A stretch of DNA of 64,000 nt, taken from positions 90,877-154,876 of the forward strand of contig NZ_FOXH01000017.1 in the NCBI RefSeq assembly GCF_900115665.1, given 5' to 3'. The stretch is from Pseudarcicella hirudinis (GTDB lineage: Bacteria > Bacteroidota > Bacteroidia > Cytophagales > Spirosomataceae). Shown here in pieces: positions 38,785-46,673 of this stretch. Position 1 is the first letter of the stretch. Each line of letters opens with the position of its first letter. Under the pieces are notes generated by a model. The model was given only the letters and a program-made list of their open reading frames with translations, ran no database searches and had not been told where the DNA came from. A program made the position numbers and the translations under genes.

Positions 38785-39207
38785 TTAATAATCGTCCTCG
38801 CTGGCACCTTCTCCTTCTCCGCCGAAGCCAAACTCATCTTCTTCTTCCTGAAAATCATTTTCAAGTTCATTGAGGAAAATAGCATCAATTGCTTCCTGAA
38901 CCGTTGGCATAATAGTCAGGTCTTCAATTTTTGCATTGTCGAGGCGATCAATTATTTCTTCGTTTTTAGTCACTACCACAAATAGCCCTACTTCATTAAG
39001 ACATATTTTATTGGCTTTTCTGATTGCAGCCACCCCATGGCCATCCAGCTCCTCTATTGCATTAAACTCAACAATCATGTTTCCGTAACCTTTTCTAAAC
39101 AAACCTCTCACCACATCCTCAAATTCACCGGCATTATCTACGGTAAGAGCTGATTCATTCAGTTCAATGACAGCATATTGCTCGTTCTGTTCTAACTTAA
39201 AATTCAT
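38785..39207 (-). CDS. STAS-domain protein (anti-sigma factor antagonist-like)
   Basis: The 140-residue protein is a single STAS domain (about 1-105) with an acidic tail (EEEDEFGFGGEGEGASEDDY). STAS proteins of the SpoIIAA type switch partners through phosphorylation of a serine in a D-S-S-G loop. Here the equivalent loop reads IEELDGHGVAAIRKANK: the serines are replaced by Gly and His, so serine phosphorylation at that place is not possible. No kinase or phosphatase partner gene is adjacent. A role as a non-switching structural or partner-binding STAS protein is more likely than classic sigma control, but this is inference. It has its own consensus promoter upstream. Confidence 0.85.
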   Translation of the reverse strand: MNFKLEQNEQYAVIELNESALTVDNAGEFEDVVRGLFRKGYGNMIVEFNAIEELDGHGVAAIRKANKICLNEVGLFVVVTKNEEIIDRLDNAKIEDLTIMPTVQEAIDAIFLNELENDFQEEEDEFGFGGEGEGASEDDY

Positions 39208-39320
39208 TGTGTTAATTCTGGCACTTCTAAAAATGCGCTAAATCTTTAGGGTTCAATTATCTGGTTTAATCATTAAGAGTTTTCATCAGGAACCGATGAT
39301 TTTTCTTAAATCCTGAAATT

Positions 39321-39353
39321 CAAAATTAACGGTGTAGTTATCCGGATTTCAAA
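39321..39353 (-). promoter_or_regulatory. Consensus promoter of the STAS gene
   Basis: TTTG (39353-39350) and TAATTTTG (39328-39321) on the minus strand are 21 nt apart; the -7 box lies 114 nt before the ATG. Confidence 0.6.
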
Positions 39354-39384
39354 TTAATAAATATTAGGTCAAAAATCCAATAGT

Positions 39385-40323
39385 CTATTTTTGCAAAAAA
39401 GATAAAACATTCTTTTCTACTCTTTCAAGAATATTTTCAGCCGAATTTTTTCCGAATTTTTTCCCGGTAACTTTTTCAAAAAGTTCTATATACCGCTCAG
39501 AAATCTGGCTTACCCACTCATCACTCATCACCGGAACTGTCTGGCCTTCTTTTCCCTGAAAGTTATTGGCAATTAGCCATTCTCTCACAAATTCCTTGGA
39601 AAGCTGCTTTTGTGTTTCGTTGGCAGCCTGGCGGTCTGCATAACCCTCTGCATAAAAATATCTTGAAGAATCAGGTGTGTGGATTTCATCGATAAGATAA
39701 ATTTTCCCATCAATTTTGCCGAACTCATATTTGGTGTCTACCAGAATAAGTCCTTGTTCAGCAGCCATTTGAGTACCTCTTTCGAAAAGTGCCAGGGTGT
39801 ATTTTTCCAACTGAATGTACTCTTCTTCAGAAACCAGACCTTTTGCTAAAATTTCCTCTCTTGAAATATCCTCATCATGCCCTTCATGCGCTTTGGTAGT
39901 TGGTGTGATAATCGGCTGCGGAAGTTTATCATTTTCTTTCAGGCCCTCAGGCAAGGTTACACCACACAACGTGCGAAGTCCTGACTTATAAGTTCTTGCG
40001 GCGTGGCCTGCGAGGTAACCTCTTACCACCATTTCTACCGGATAAGTTTCACACTTTAACCCTACACTTACATTGGGATCGGGTGTTGCTACCAACCAGT
40101 TCGGTACAATGTCTTTCGTGGCTTTCAGAAAATGCTCTGCAATCTGATTAAGTACTTGCCCTTTATAAGGAATCGCTCTTGGTAAAACTACGTCAAATGC
40201 TGAAATTCGGTCAGAGGCAACCATAACCAGCAGATTCTCAAAAGAATATACATCACGCACTTTTCCTTTATAAAATCCGACCTGGTCAGGAAAGCTAAAA
40301 TTGGTTTCTTTTAAAGCGTTCAT
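39385..40323 (-). CDS. purC: SAICAR synthetase (purine biosynthesis)
   Basis: A 312-residue ligase that joins aspartate to CAIR with ATP in de novo purine synthesis. Landmarks are [20 protein letters not shown] (ATP-binding start), [65 protein letters not shown] and [14 protein letters not shown]. This is the longer, roughly 300-residue form also found in yeast, not the 240-residue E. coli form. It stands alone among purine genes here. A 22-bp imperfect hairpin ends 14 nt before its start codon; its start codon lies 80 nt beyond the thiolase stop on the same strand. Confidence 0.96.
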   Translation of the reverse strand: MNALKETNFSFPDQVGFYKGKVRDVYSFENLLVMVASDRISAFDVVLPRAIPYKGQVLNQIAEHFLKATKDIVPNWLVATPDPNVSVGLKCETYPVEMVVRGYLAGHAARTYKSGLRTLCGVTLPEGLKENDKLPQPIITPTTKAHEGHDEDISREEILAKGLVSEEEYIQLEKYTLALFERGTQMAAEQGLILVDTKYEFGKIDGKIYLIDEIHTPDSSRYFYAEGYADRQAANETQKQLSKEFVREWLIANNFQGKEGQTVPVMSDEWVSQISERYIELFEKVTGKKFGKNSAENILERVEKNVLSFLQK

Positions 40324-40336
40324 TTTTGTGTTGAAA

Positions 40337-40389
40337 ATAATGGATATTCAGGATGAAAAACAAATAGTTTCATCCCGAATATCCATTAT
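40337..40389 (-). terminator. Long hairpin between thiolase and purC
   Basis: Arms of 22 nt at 40337-40358 and 40368-40389 pair at 21 positions (single A-C mismatch) with a 9-nt loop. On the minus strand it starts 14 nt after the thiolase stop and is followed by TTTTC and then the purC ATG. It probably terminates the thiolase message, but since it lies right against purC it may also act on purC expression. No purine riboswitch fold was recognised. Confidence 0.6.
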
Positions 40390-40403
40390 CTGTATAACTA
40401 AGT

Positions 40404-41582
40404 TTACATTTTTTCAATTACGATGGCGGAAGCGCCTCCTCCTCCGTTACAAACCCCGGCTACACCATATTTTCCGTCCTTATGATCCAGGACATTAATC
40501 AGGGTAGTTACGATTCTCGCACCGGAAGCTCCCAAAGGATGCCCCAAAGATACGGCTCCTCCGAAAATATTCATCTTTGCGTGTGAAATTTCCAATGTTT
40601 TTTCAAAAACCAATGGCACAACAGCAAAAGCTTCATTGATCTCAAAAGCATCAATCTGAAATTTTGAGAGTCCAGCCATCTGAAGAGCTTTTGGTACAGC
40701 AATGGTTGGGGCTGTGGTAAACCAGGCAGGTTCCTGCTCAGCATCAGCAAAACCAACAATTTTAGCGATTGGTCTGATTCCCAGCTTATCTGCTTTTCTT
40801 TTAGACATTAATACCAGGGCTGATGCTCCGTCATTAATTGTTGAAGAATTGGCAGCAGTTGCTGTTCCTTTTTTATCGAAAGCAGCTTTCAGCAAGGGTA
40901 TTTTTTCAAATTTAACGTTTTTGTACTCCTCGTCCTCCGAAATTACCGTAACCTCACCCTTTTTATTCTTAACTTCTACCGGTACAATTTCTTTGGCAAA
41001 ATGCCCGTTTGCCGTTGCAGCAGCAGCACGCTTGTAAGAATCAATGGCAAAATCATCCTGCGCCTGGCGGCTGATACCGAATTTACGGGCGGTATTATCA
41101 GAGAAAAAGCCCATGGCACACTGATCGTAGGCATCTAAAAGTCCATCTTTTTCTAAACCGTCTATCAAGGCTGAAGAACCGTATTTATATCCGAACCGTG
41201 CATTTGGAACATAAAAAGGAGCATTTGACATACTTTCCATTCCTCCGGCTACCACGATATCAGAAAGTCCTAACATGATACTCTGGGCTGCGTAAATGAT
41301 TGCTTTCGCTCCTGAGGCGCAGACCTTATTGATGGTTGTACAGCGGGCTTCAGCCGCCAAACCTGCTCCTAAAGCTGCCTGTCTGGCTGGTGCCTGACCG
41401 ACATTAGCGGAAACTACATTTCCCATCAACACTTCCTGCACATCTGATGGGTTTATCCCTGCCTTCTCAACAGCCCCACGAATCGCAATACTACCTAATT
41501 GAGTAGCAGTCAAACTTGATAAAACACCTCCAAAACTCCCAATGGGCGTGCGGACGGCAGATACTACATATACTTCTTGCAT
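40404..41582 (-). CDS. Acetyl-CoA C-acetyltransferase (thiolase)
   Basis: A 392-residue thiolase that condenses or splits acetoacetyl-CoA. The acyl-accepting Cys88 lies in INKVCASGAKAIIYA; the catalytic histidines and second cysteine are in NEAFAVVPL, GGAVSLGHPLGASGARIV and GVAGVCNGGGGASAIVIEK. The length and the absence of a long loop fit the biosynthetic, tetrameric class (AtoB/PhaA-like). There is no PHB or butyrate gene nearby; it lies between the TPR gene (51-bp gap upstream) and purC. A role in acetyl-CoA or ketone metabolism is assumed from the family. Confidence 0.94.
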   Translation of the reverse strand: MQEVYVVSAVRTPIGSFGGVLSSLTATQLGSIAIRGAVEKAGINPSDVQEVLMGNVVSANVGQAPARQAALGAGLAAEARCTTINKVCASGAKAIIYAAQSIMLGLSDIVVAGGMESMSNAPFYVPNARFGYKYGSSALIDGLEKDGLLDAYDQCAMGFFSDNTARKFGISRQAQDDFAIDSYKRAAAATANGHFAKEIVPVEVKNKKGEVTVISEDEEYKNVKFEKIPLLKAAFDKKGTATAANSSTINDGASALVLMSKRKADKLGIRPIAKIVGFADAEQEPAWFTTAPTIAVPKALQMAGLSKFQIDAFEINEAFAVVPLVFEKTLEISHAKMNIFGGAVSLGHPLGASGARIVTTLINVLDHKDGKYGVAGVCNGGGGASAIVIEKM

Positions 41583-41633
41583 TATTTTAAGTTGGTCAAT
41601 AATTTTATTTATTCGGCAATTATAATTTCCAGT

Positions 41634-42350
41634 TTACCACTTTTGTTTAATATCCGTGCCTTTATTTACTGTTTTCTGACGTTGCTGGATGTATTGTACT
41701 TCACTGTTTTTCATCGCATCCAAAATCATTCTGGCTTTTTCAGGTGTCAGATTATAGTCTTTTAAGGTCTTAAGCATATCCCGTTGAACGTCATTTTTCA
41801 GAACTTCCTGCTTATTTCTATGTTCAGATTGTTCCTGCTCAGGCTTTTCCGGACTCTTTTTATGCTGTTCTCTATTATTTTCAGATTTATCTGGTGCAGA
41901 ATTAGTCTGGTTATCGTTCTGATTATATTTCTTTTTTAATAATTCATAATTAAATCTGGCTAAATCATTCTCAGGTTTAACGATAAGTGCCTTTTTAAAC
42001 ATTGCTAAAGCATTGGCACTATCTCCTTTCTGGCAGGCTATCATTCCAAGTTGCAGAAAAGTGGTTGAGGCAATTTTAGTATCGGGGAGGTTAGATAATT
42101 GCGTATATTTTTTAAAAGCGTTTAGTGTATCTTTAGCTTCATATAAGGCATGTGCAGTATTTAAAAGTACTTCAGGTGAGGTAAAAAACGAGTTTTGAGA
42201 GATTGTATTGTAATATTTACAGGCTAATTGATACTCATGCTTCCTGTAAGCTTCTGCGGCCTGTACTTTAGCCTGGTTTCTGGCAGTAACCTTTTCAAAT
42301 GAAGCATTATCTAAAATCCACAACAATATATAAAACACAAAAAAATTCAT
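41634..42350 (-). CDS. TPR protein, BatC-like
   Basis: A 238-residue protein with an N-terminal hydrophobic segment (MNFFVFYILLWILDNAS) that may be a signal peptide or anchor. TPR repeats run over about 25-140 (EAYRKHEYQLACKYYNTISQ, LLNTAHALYEAKDTLNAFKK, LQLGMIACQKGDSANALAMF, with NDLARFNYELLKKK). A charged low-complexity stretch (145-185) leads into LTPEKARMILDAMKNSEVQY, an ending typical of BatC/BatE-like proteins beside von Willebrand genes in Bacteroidota. It follows the vWA gene by 60 nt on the minus strand. The Bat proteins were linked to aerotolerance and stress, but the mechanism is not known. Confidence 0.8.
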   Translation of the reverse strand: MNFFVFYILLWILDNASFEKVTARNQAKVQAAEAYRKHEYQLACKYYNTISQNSFFTSPEVLLNTAHALYEAKDTLNAFKKYTQLSNLPDTKIASTTFLQLGMIACQKGDSANALAMFKKALIVKPENDLARFNYELLKKKYNQNDNQTNSAPDKSENNREQHKKSPEKPEQEQSEHRNKQEVLKNDVQRDMLKTLKDYNLTPEKARMILDAMKNSEVQYIQQRQKTVNKGTDIKQKW

Positions 42351-42410
42351 CTTGTTTTGTTATAATTTCCGGAATTTCAGCTTGTCCCAATCTCTTTTTA
42401 ACGCAAAATA

Positions 42411-43373
42411 CTATAATTGAAAGGTTCTTACAGCAAAAAAAACATCAATGCACATCAAAAATAATGCAAAAATAAGAAAATAGAAGTATTTATTTGCAGT
42501 AACTAAAACCTCCTTCTGGTCAATAAGGTTATTGGAGATCTGTTCAATTCTGGCAATTAACTCCGTAAAATTATCCTGGGTGCTGTTTATTTCAAAATAT
42601 TCCCCCCTTCCGTCAGAGGCAATTTTCTTCAAACTCTCACTTTCAAGTCTTGTAATAACGGTATTTCCCTCAGAATCTTTCAGATAAGTACTCCCGTTTC
42701 TGATCGCACTTCCATTCGTTGTTCCGATACCTACGGTAAAAACATTGATTCCTTTCTTTCTGAATTCAGCCATTACCGGGCTATTGTTTCCGCCAAAGTT
42801 CTCACCGTCACTGATGAGTACAAGTACTTTGGATTTATTACCTTCTTTTAGTCTCCTTGTCATCTTCTCCAGGGTAAGTTCCAGAGAAGCGGTAAAGTCA
42901 GTCCCCCCTTCCGGCAGCATCTTTGTGTTGATTTGAGGAATGAACAAATTAATAGCATCTTTATCAAAAGTCAGGGGTGATAACATAAACGCCCCTTCCG
43001 AAAAAACAATCAGACCGATTCTGTCTCCATGAAAATACTGGATCAGCCTGTTTATTTCAAACTTAGCTTTTTCCAGTCTGCTTGGCTGAATATCAGTTGC
43101 ATCCATAGACCTTGACACATCGACCAGCAGAAAAATATCCTTTCCTTCAGCCTTGATAGTACCTTTTACATCCCCGAAAGAGGGGTCAAGTAAAGCCATT
43201 ATCAACAAGGTAAAATAGATTCCTCTCAGGATCAGTTTAAGGATGCTCGACCGGGCTGTAGTCTTCAGCCTGCGGGCAATCCAGAAAACTCTTCCCAAAT
43301 AAAGAACATATAATAAAACGAACAAAGCAATGAACCAATATTCGCTTTTCCCAAGATTCTGATTCCAGTTCAT
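42411..43373 (-). CDS. von Willebrand factor A membrane protein, BatB/BatA-like
   Basis: A 320-residue protein with TM helices at about 12-30, 45-62 and 298-316 flanking a periplasmic or cytoplasmic vWA domain (about 78-270). The MIDAS metal site is DIFLLVDVSRSMDATDI with the supporting Thr in GGTDFTASLE and Asp in VLVLISDGENFGGNN. The family normally forms a MoxR-BatA-BatB-BatC/D/E cluster in Bacteroidota; here only this gene and the TPR partner downstream are present in the window, with no MoxR ATPase next to them. The single vWA copy could be BatA or BatB. Confidence 0.85.
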   Translation of the reverse strand: MNWNQNLGKSEYWFIALFVLLYVLYLGRVFWIARRLKTTARSSILKLILRGIYFTLLIMALLDPSFGDVKGTIKAEGKDIFLLVDVSRSMDATDIQPSRLEKAKFEINRLIQYFHGDRIGLIVFSEGAFMLSPLTFDKDAINLFIPQINTKMLPEGGTDFTASLELTLEKMTRRLKEGNKSKVLVLISDGENFGGNNSPVMAEFRKKGINVFTVGIGTTNGSAIRNGSTYLKDSEGNTVITRLESESLKKIASDGRGEYFEINSTQDNFTELIARIEQISNNLIDQKEVLVTANKYFYFLIFALFLMCIDVFFAVRTFQL

Positions 43374-43718
43374 GAACTAAAATTGCTTAATTCAGCTAAA
43401 ATTACCAAATTTCAAAATAGCAATTTCAAGGATAAATGGTCAGTAAAGCCTTTCGGTTACAGCTGCAAGATGTGTTTTTACCTTGATTTCTCAAAAATTC
43501 TCAATTAATATTTGTTAATTTTTTTTCAGACTTATCAAATTTCCTTGCCTTGAATTTTAAATAATTTTCCTGCTAAAACCAAATCAGTCCTGTTTTCTTC
43601 GCTAAAATCGTAAAGTCTGTATTCGAAATAACAGAGAGAAAATTGCTGTTTTTGAAAACTATTTTAAATCCTTACCTATCAATTCCTTAATTTTGCGGCT
43701 CGACAAATTTTTTAATAA
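43374..43718. promoter_or_regulatory. Divergent intergenic region, with an alaA -7 box
   Basis: A 345-bp region between divergent genes. TAATTTTG at 43688-43695 (plus) is a full -7 box 23 nt before the alaA ATG, but no TTTG lies at the right distance upstream. No other element was recognised. Confidence 0.4.
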
Positions 43719-44945
43719 ATGGAAATTCTAAAAAGTAATCGCCTCGACGCTCTTCGGTACGACATTCGTGGCCCCGTTTATGAAAAAGCTTTGCAGCTGC
43801 AAAGCCAGGGCTACAAAATCACTTCCTTGAATATCGGCAATCCCGCGGCATTTGGTTTCGAAACACCAGATGAGATTATTCATGACATTATTATGAATAT
43901 CAGAAACGCCCAGGGTTATGCTGACTCAAGAGGATTGTTTGCGGCCAGAAAAGCGGTTATGCAGTATTATCAGAGTCGTGGAGTCAGAAATACTCAGATT
44001 GAAGATGTCTTTATCGGAAATGGAGTATCTGAATTGATTGCTTTGACAATGACTGCGTTACTGAACAATGGAGATGAAATTCTGATTCCTTCACCGGATT
44101 ATCCTCTCTGGACTACCTCTGTAGGTCTGGCAGGAGGAACACCTGTACATTATATTTGTGACGAAGCATCAGACTGGAATCCTGATCTGGAAGATATTGA
44201 AGCAAAAATCACTAAAAAAACCCGTGGAATTGTCTTAATCAATCCTAATAATCCGACCGGAGCGGTCTATGAAAAGGAAATTGTAGAGAAAATTGTCCGC
44301 CTGGCTGAGAAATATAAACTCATTGTTTTTGCAGATGAAATCTATGACAAGATTCTCTTCGACGGAGCAGTTCATCATACTACCGCCGGCATGTCAGAAG
44401 AAACACTGATCGTTACCATGGGCGGGATGTCTAAAAATTATCGTGCAGCTGGTTTCAGAGGAGGATGGATGATTTTAACAGGGGCAAAACACAAAGCTAA
44501 ATCATATATTGAAGGACTTAGTTTTATGGCCAGTATGCGTTTGTGTGCGAACGTAATTACCCAGTATGGTATCCAGACTGCTTTGGGAGGCTATCAGTCT
44601 ATCAATGACCTGGTTGTGCCGACCGGCCGTTTATACAAACAAATGCAGCTTTCTTATGACAAACTGGTTGCTATTCCGGGTGTCAGTTGCGTAAAACCAA
44701 AAGGTGCCATGTATCTGTTTCCGAAAATTGATCTGAAAGAGTTCAATTTTAAAAATGACGGAGATTTTGTTTTGAGTTTACTGGAAGATCAAAGAATCCT
44801 GGTTGTAGCTGGTCAGGGCTTTAATTATAAGTCACCCGACCACTTCAGAGTGGTTTTTCTGCCTCATCTGGAACAATTGAATCTGGCTATGGATAAAATT
44901 TCAATGCATTTTGAAAATTCTCGTAAAACACGTGTAAAAGTTTAG
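43719..44945 (+). CDS. alaA: PLP-dependent aminotransferase, AlaA-type
   Basis: A 408-residue class I aminotransferase that makes alanine from pyruvate and glutamate. It follows E. coli AlaA closely along its length: YDIRGPVYEKALQLQSQGYK, LNIGNPAAFGFETPDEI, VFIGNGVSELIALTMTALLN, NPNNPTGAVYEKEIVEKIV, FADEIYDKILFDGAVHHTT, and the PLP lysine in GGMSKNYRAAGFRGGWM. The late segment SCVKPKGAMYLFPKID and the carboxylate-binding arginine in DHFRVVFLPH are conserved. A strong terminator follows. It stands alone as an operon with gltBD nearby supplying glutamate, which may be coincidence. Confidence 0.93.
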   Translation: MEILKSNRLDALRYDIRGPVYEKALQLQSQGYKITSLNIGNPAAFGFETPDEIIHDIIMNIRNAQGYADSRGLFAARKAVMQYYQSRGVRNTQIEDVFIGNGVSELIALTMTALLNNGDEILIPSPDYPLWTTSVGLAGGTPVHYICDEASDWNPDLEDIEAKITKKTRGIVLINPNNPTGAVYEKEIVEKIVRLAEKYKLIVFADEIYDKILFDGAVHHTTAGMSEETLIVTMGGMSKNYRAAGFRGGWMILTGAKHKAKSYIEGLSFMASMRLCANVITQYGIQTALGGYQSINDLVVPTGRLYKQMQLSYDKLVAIPGVSCVKPKGAMYLFPKIDLKEFNFKNDGDFVLSLLEDQRILVVAGQGFNYKSPDHFRVVFLPHLEQLNLAMDKISMHFENSRKTRVKV

Positions 44946-44956
44946 TCAGAAAGTTT

Positions 44957-44998
44957 AAATTCGTAGCACAAGTATTTTCTTGTGCTACGAATTTTAAA
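44957..44998 (+). terminator. Terminator of alaA
   Basis: Perfect 16-bp arms AAATTCGTAGCACAAG and CTTGTGCTACGAATTT (44957-44972, 44979-44994) with a 6-nt loop. Confidence 0.8.
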
Positions 44999-45016
44999 AG
45001 CTGAACTCATCTGATA

Positions 45017-45790
45017 ATGACCTTTGACGCATTCTCACTTAACTCGAAAAAGCAACGTCTTTTTATCATTCTATTTGGTATATTCCTTTCAAATGCAATT
45101 GTTGCTGAGATCATCGGCGTAAAAATCTTTTCTCTTGAAGCGCTTATCGGAGTTCCTCCGGCTCATATTCCCACTTTCTGGGGTGATACCTGGGACTTCA
45201 ACCAAACTGCCGGAGCATTGAACTGGCCTTTTGTATTCATCACTTCTGACATTATCAATGAATATTTTGGTCAGAAGGGGGTGAAAAGAATTTCATTTAT
45301 TACCGCAGGATTTATTGCCTATTGCTTCTTTATCATTTACCTGGCAACGGCACTTCCTCCGGCACAATTCTGGCTGGATATCAACAAAGGTTCCGACAAT
45401 TTTAATATCAATATCGCTTTTGCCAAAATATTCCGTCAGGGTTTAGGAATTATAACCGGTTCACTTTCTGCTTTTATTTTGAGTCAGCTGATTGATACTT
45501 ACATTTTCCATAGCCTTAAAAAAGTAACCGGAGCCAAGAAAATCTGGCTGAGAGCTACAGGTTCAACGCTTATTTCTCAATTGATTGATAGTTTTGTGGT
45601 AATCGGAATTGCCTTTTATGTTTTCGGAAACTGGACAGTAGCACAATGGTTTTCGGTTTCGCTGAACAATTACATTTATAAATTCACTGTGGCAATTGTT
45701 CTGACGCCACTTTTATATCTGGCGCATTACGTTATCGACCGCTATCTGGGAGAGGATCTTGCAGGGCAAATGGTTGAAGAAGCTATTTAG
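45017..45790 (+). CDS. Queuosine precursor transporter (YhhQ/QPTR family)
   Basis: A 257-residue membrane protein with about seven hydrophobic helices. It shows the family's landmarks: LSNAIVAEIIGVKIFSL near the start, GALNWPFVFITSDIINEYFG in the region of the conserved 'P..f..tD...e.yG', SAFILSQLIDTYIFHSLKK, and STLISQLIDSFVVIGIAFY with the paired SQxxDxxxF repeats. Members take up preQ0/preQ1 used to make the modified base queuosine of tRNA. No queuosine biosynthesis gene is adjacent. It ends just before a terminator shared with the convergent methyltransferase gene. Confidence 0.9.
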   Translation: MTFDAFSLNSKKQRLFIILFGIFLSNAIVAEIIGVKIFSLEALIGVPPAHIPTFWGDTWDFNQTAGALNWPFVFITSDIINEYFGQKGVKRISFITAGFIAYCFFIIYLATALPPAQFWLDINKGSDNFNINIAFAKIFRQGLGIITGSLSAFILSQLIDTYIFHSLKKVTGAKKIWLRATGSTLISQLIDSFVVIGIAFYVFGNWTVAQWFSVSLNNYIYKFTVAIVLTPLLYLAHYVIDRYLGEDLAGQMVEEAI

Positions 45791-45795
45791 GAAAT

Positions 45796-45850
45796 AAAAA
45801 AGGCTGTAAGATACCGGGTGTTTTTCCCCTGAGTCTTACAGCCTTTTCAG
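45796..45850. terminator. Bidirectional terminator between convergent genes
   Basis: Arms AAAAGGCTGTAAGA (45798-45811) and TCTTACAGCCTTTT (45834-45847), 14 pairs with a 22-nt loop; A- and T-runs flank both sides, so it can end transcripts from the left and the right. Confidence 0.8.
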
Positions 45851-45861
45851 TACAGAACGGT

Positions 45862-46614
45862 CTATCTGGCGGTGTTTCTTCTTAAATTATCACAAATCAC
45901 TGCCGTTGCTATGCCTGCATTTAATGATTCTGCTACACCGAAACGAGGAATGGTAATGCGATGTGTTACAAATCTGCCAACTTCCTCCGAAATGCCGTTG
46001 GATTCATTTCCCATGATAATATATCCTGATGCCGGAAAGCTAATCCGGTGTATATTCTCGCCTCCTAAAAATGCTCCGTAAATATTGATATCCTTTAACT
46101 TTCCCAAAAAATCAGTCAGATCCGTATAGAACATTGAAACCCTCGAAAATGAACCCATTGTAGCGGAAATCACTTTAGGATTATACATATCAACCGTGGA
46201 ATTGGTACAAACGATTTTTGAAATGCCATACCAATCGGCAATTCTGATGATCGTACCCAGGTTTCCGGGATCACGGATATCATCCAGAATCAGAACAAAT
46301 TCTCCCTCCTCCGCCAATAACTCCCTGTTTTCTTTCGTTTTCACCACAGCGACTGCGGCATTATTCGAGCTAAAAGAACCTACTTTCTCCAAATCATTTT
46401 GGTTTACTATTTCTGGGGCAAAGGGTTGCTTATCCCACAATAGATTATTTTCTTTGTAAAAGTCCTCAGAGACGTAAAGGTTTTGAACTTCAAAATCGGA
46501 ATTTAACAGTTCGAGCACACTTTTTGCACCTTCTACGATAAATGCCTGATTTTCCTGACGTGTTTTTTTCAATTGCAGGGAATTGATATATTTTATCTGG
46601 TTTTTGGACAGCAT
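45862..46614 (-). CDS. SPOUT-class RNA methyltransferase (TrmH/SpoU family)
   Basis: A 250-residue 2'-O-ribose methyltransferase of rRNA or tRNA. The N-terminal substrate-binding domain (1-95; ENQAFIVEGAKSVLELLNS) precedes the knotted SAM-binding domain with the three SPOUT motifs: DIRDPGNLGTIIRIADWYGI (motif 1), GYIIMGNESNGISEE (motif 2) and ITIPRFGVAESLNAGIATAV (motif 3). The exact modified position cannot be predicted. It diverges from tamL with 59 bp between the start codons. Confidence 0.93.
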   Translation of the reverse strand: MLSKNQIKYINSLQLKKTRQENQAFIVEGAKSVLELLNSDFEVQNLYVSEDFYKENNLLWDKQPFAPEIVNQNDLEKVGSFSSNNAAVAVVKTKENRELLAEEGEFVLILDDIRDPGNLGTIIRIADWYGISKIVCTNSTVDMYNPKVISATMGSFSRVSMFYTDLTDFLGKLKDINIYGAFLGGENIHRISFPASGYIIMGNESNGISEEVGRFVTHRITIPRFGVAESLNAGIATAVICDNLRRNTAR

Positions 46615-46673
46615 TGCTTTAAATTATCATTTTAAAAACGGATTCCGGAATCCATAACTATTGCTCAATCTCA

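Noticed and set aside
40324..40403. A purine riboswitch in the purC leader
   Set aside because: The sequence is a simple long hairpin and lacks the three-way junction with conserved loops.
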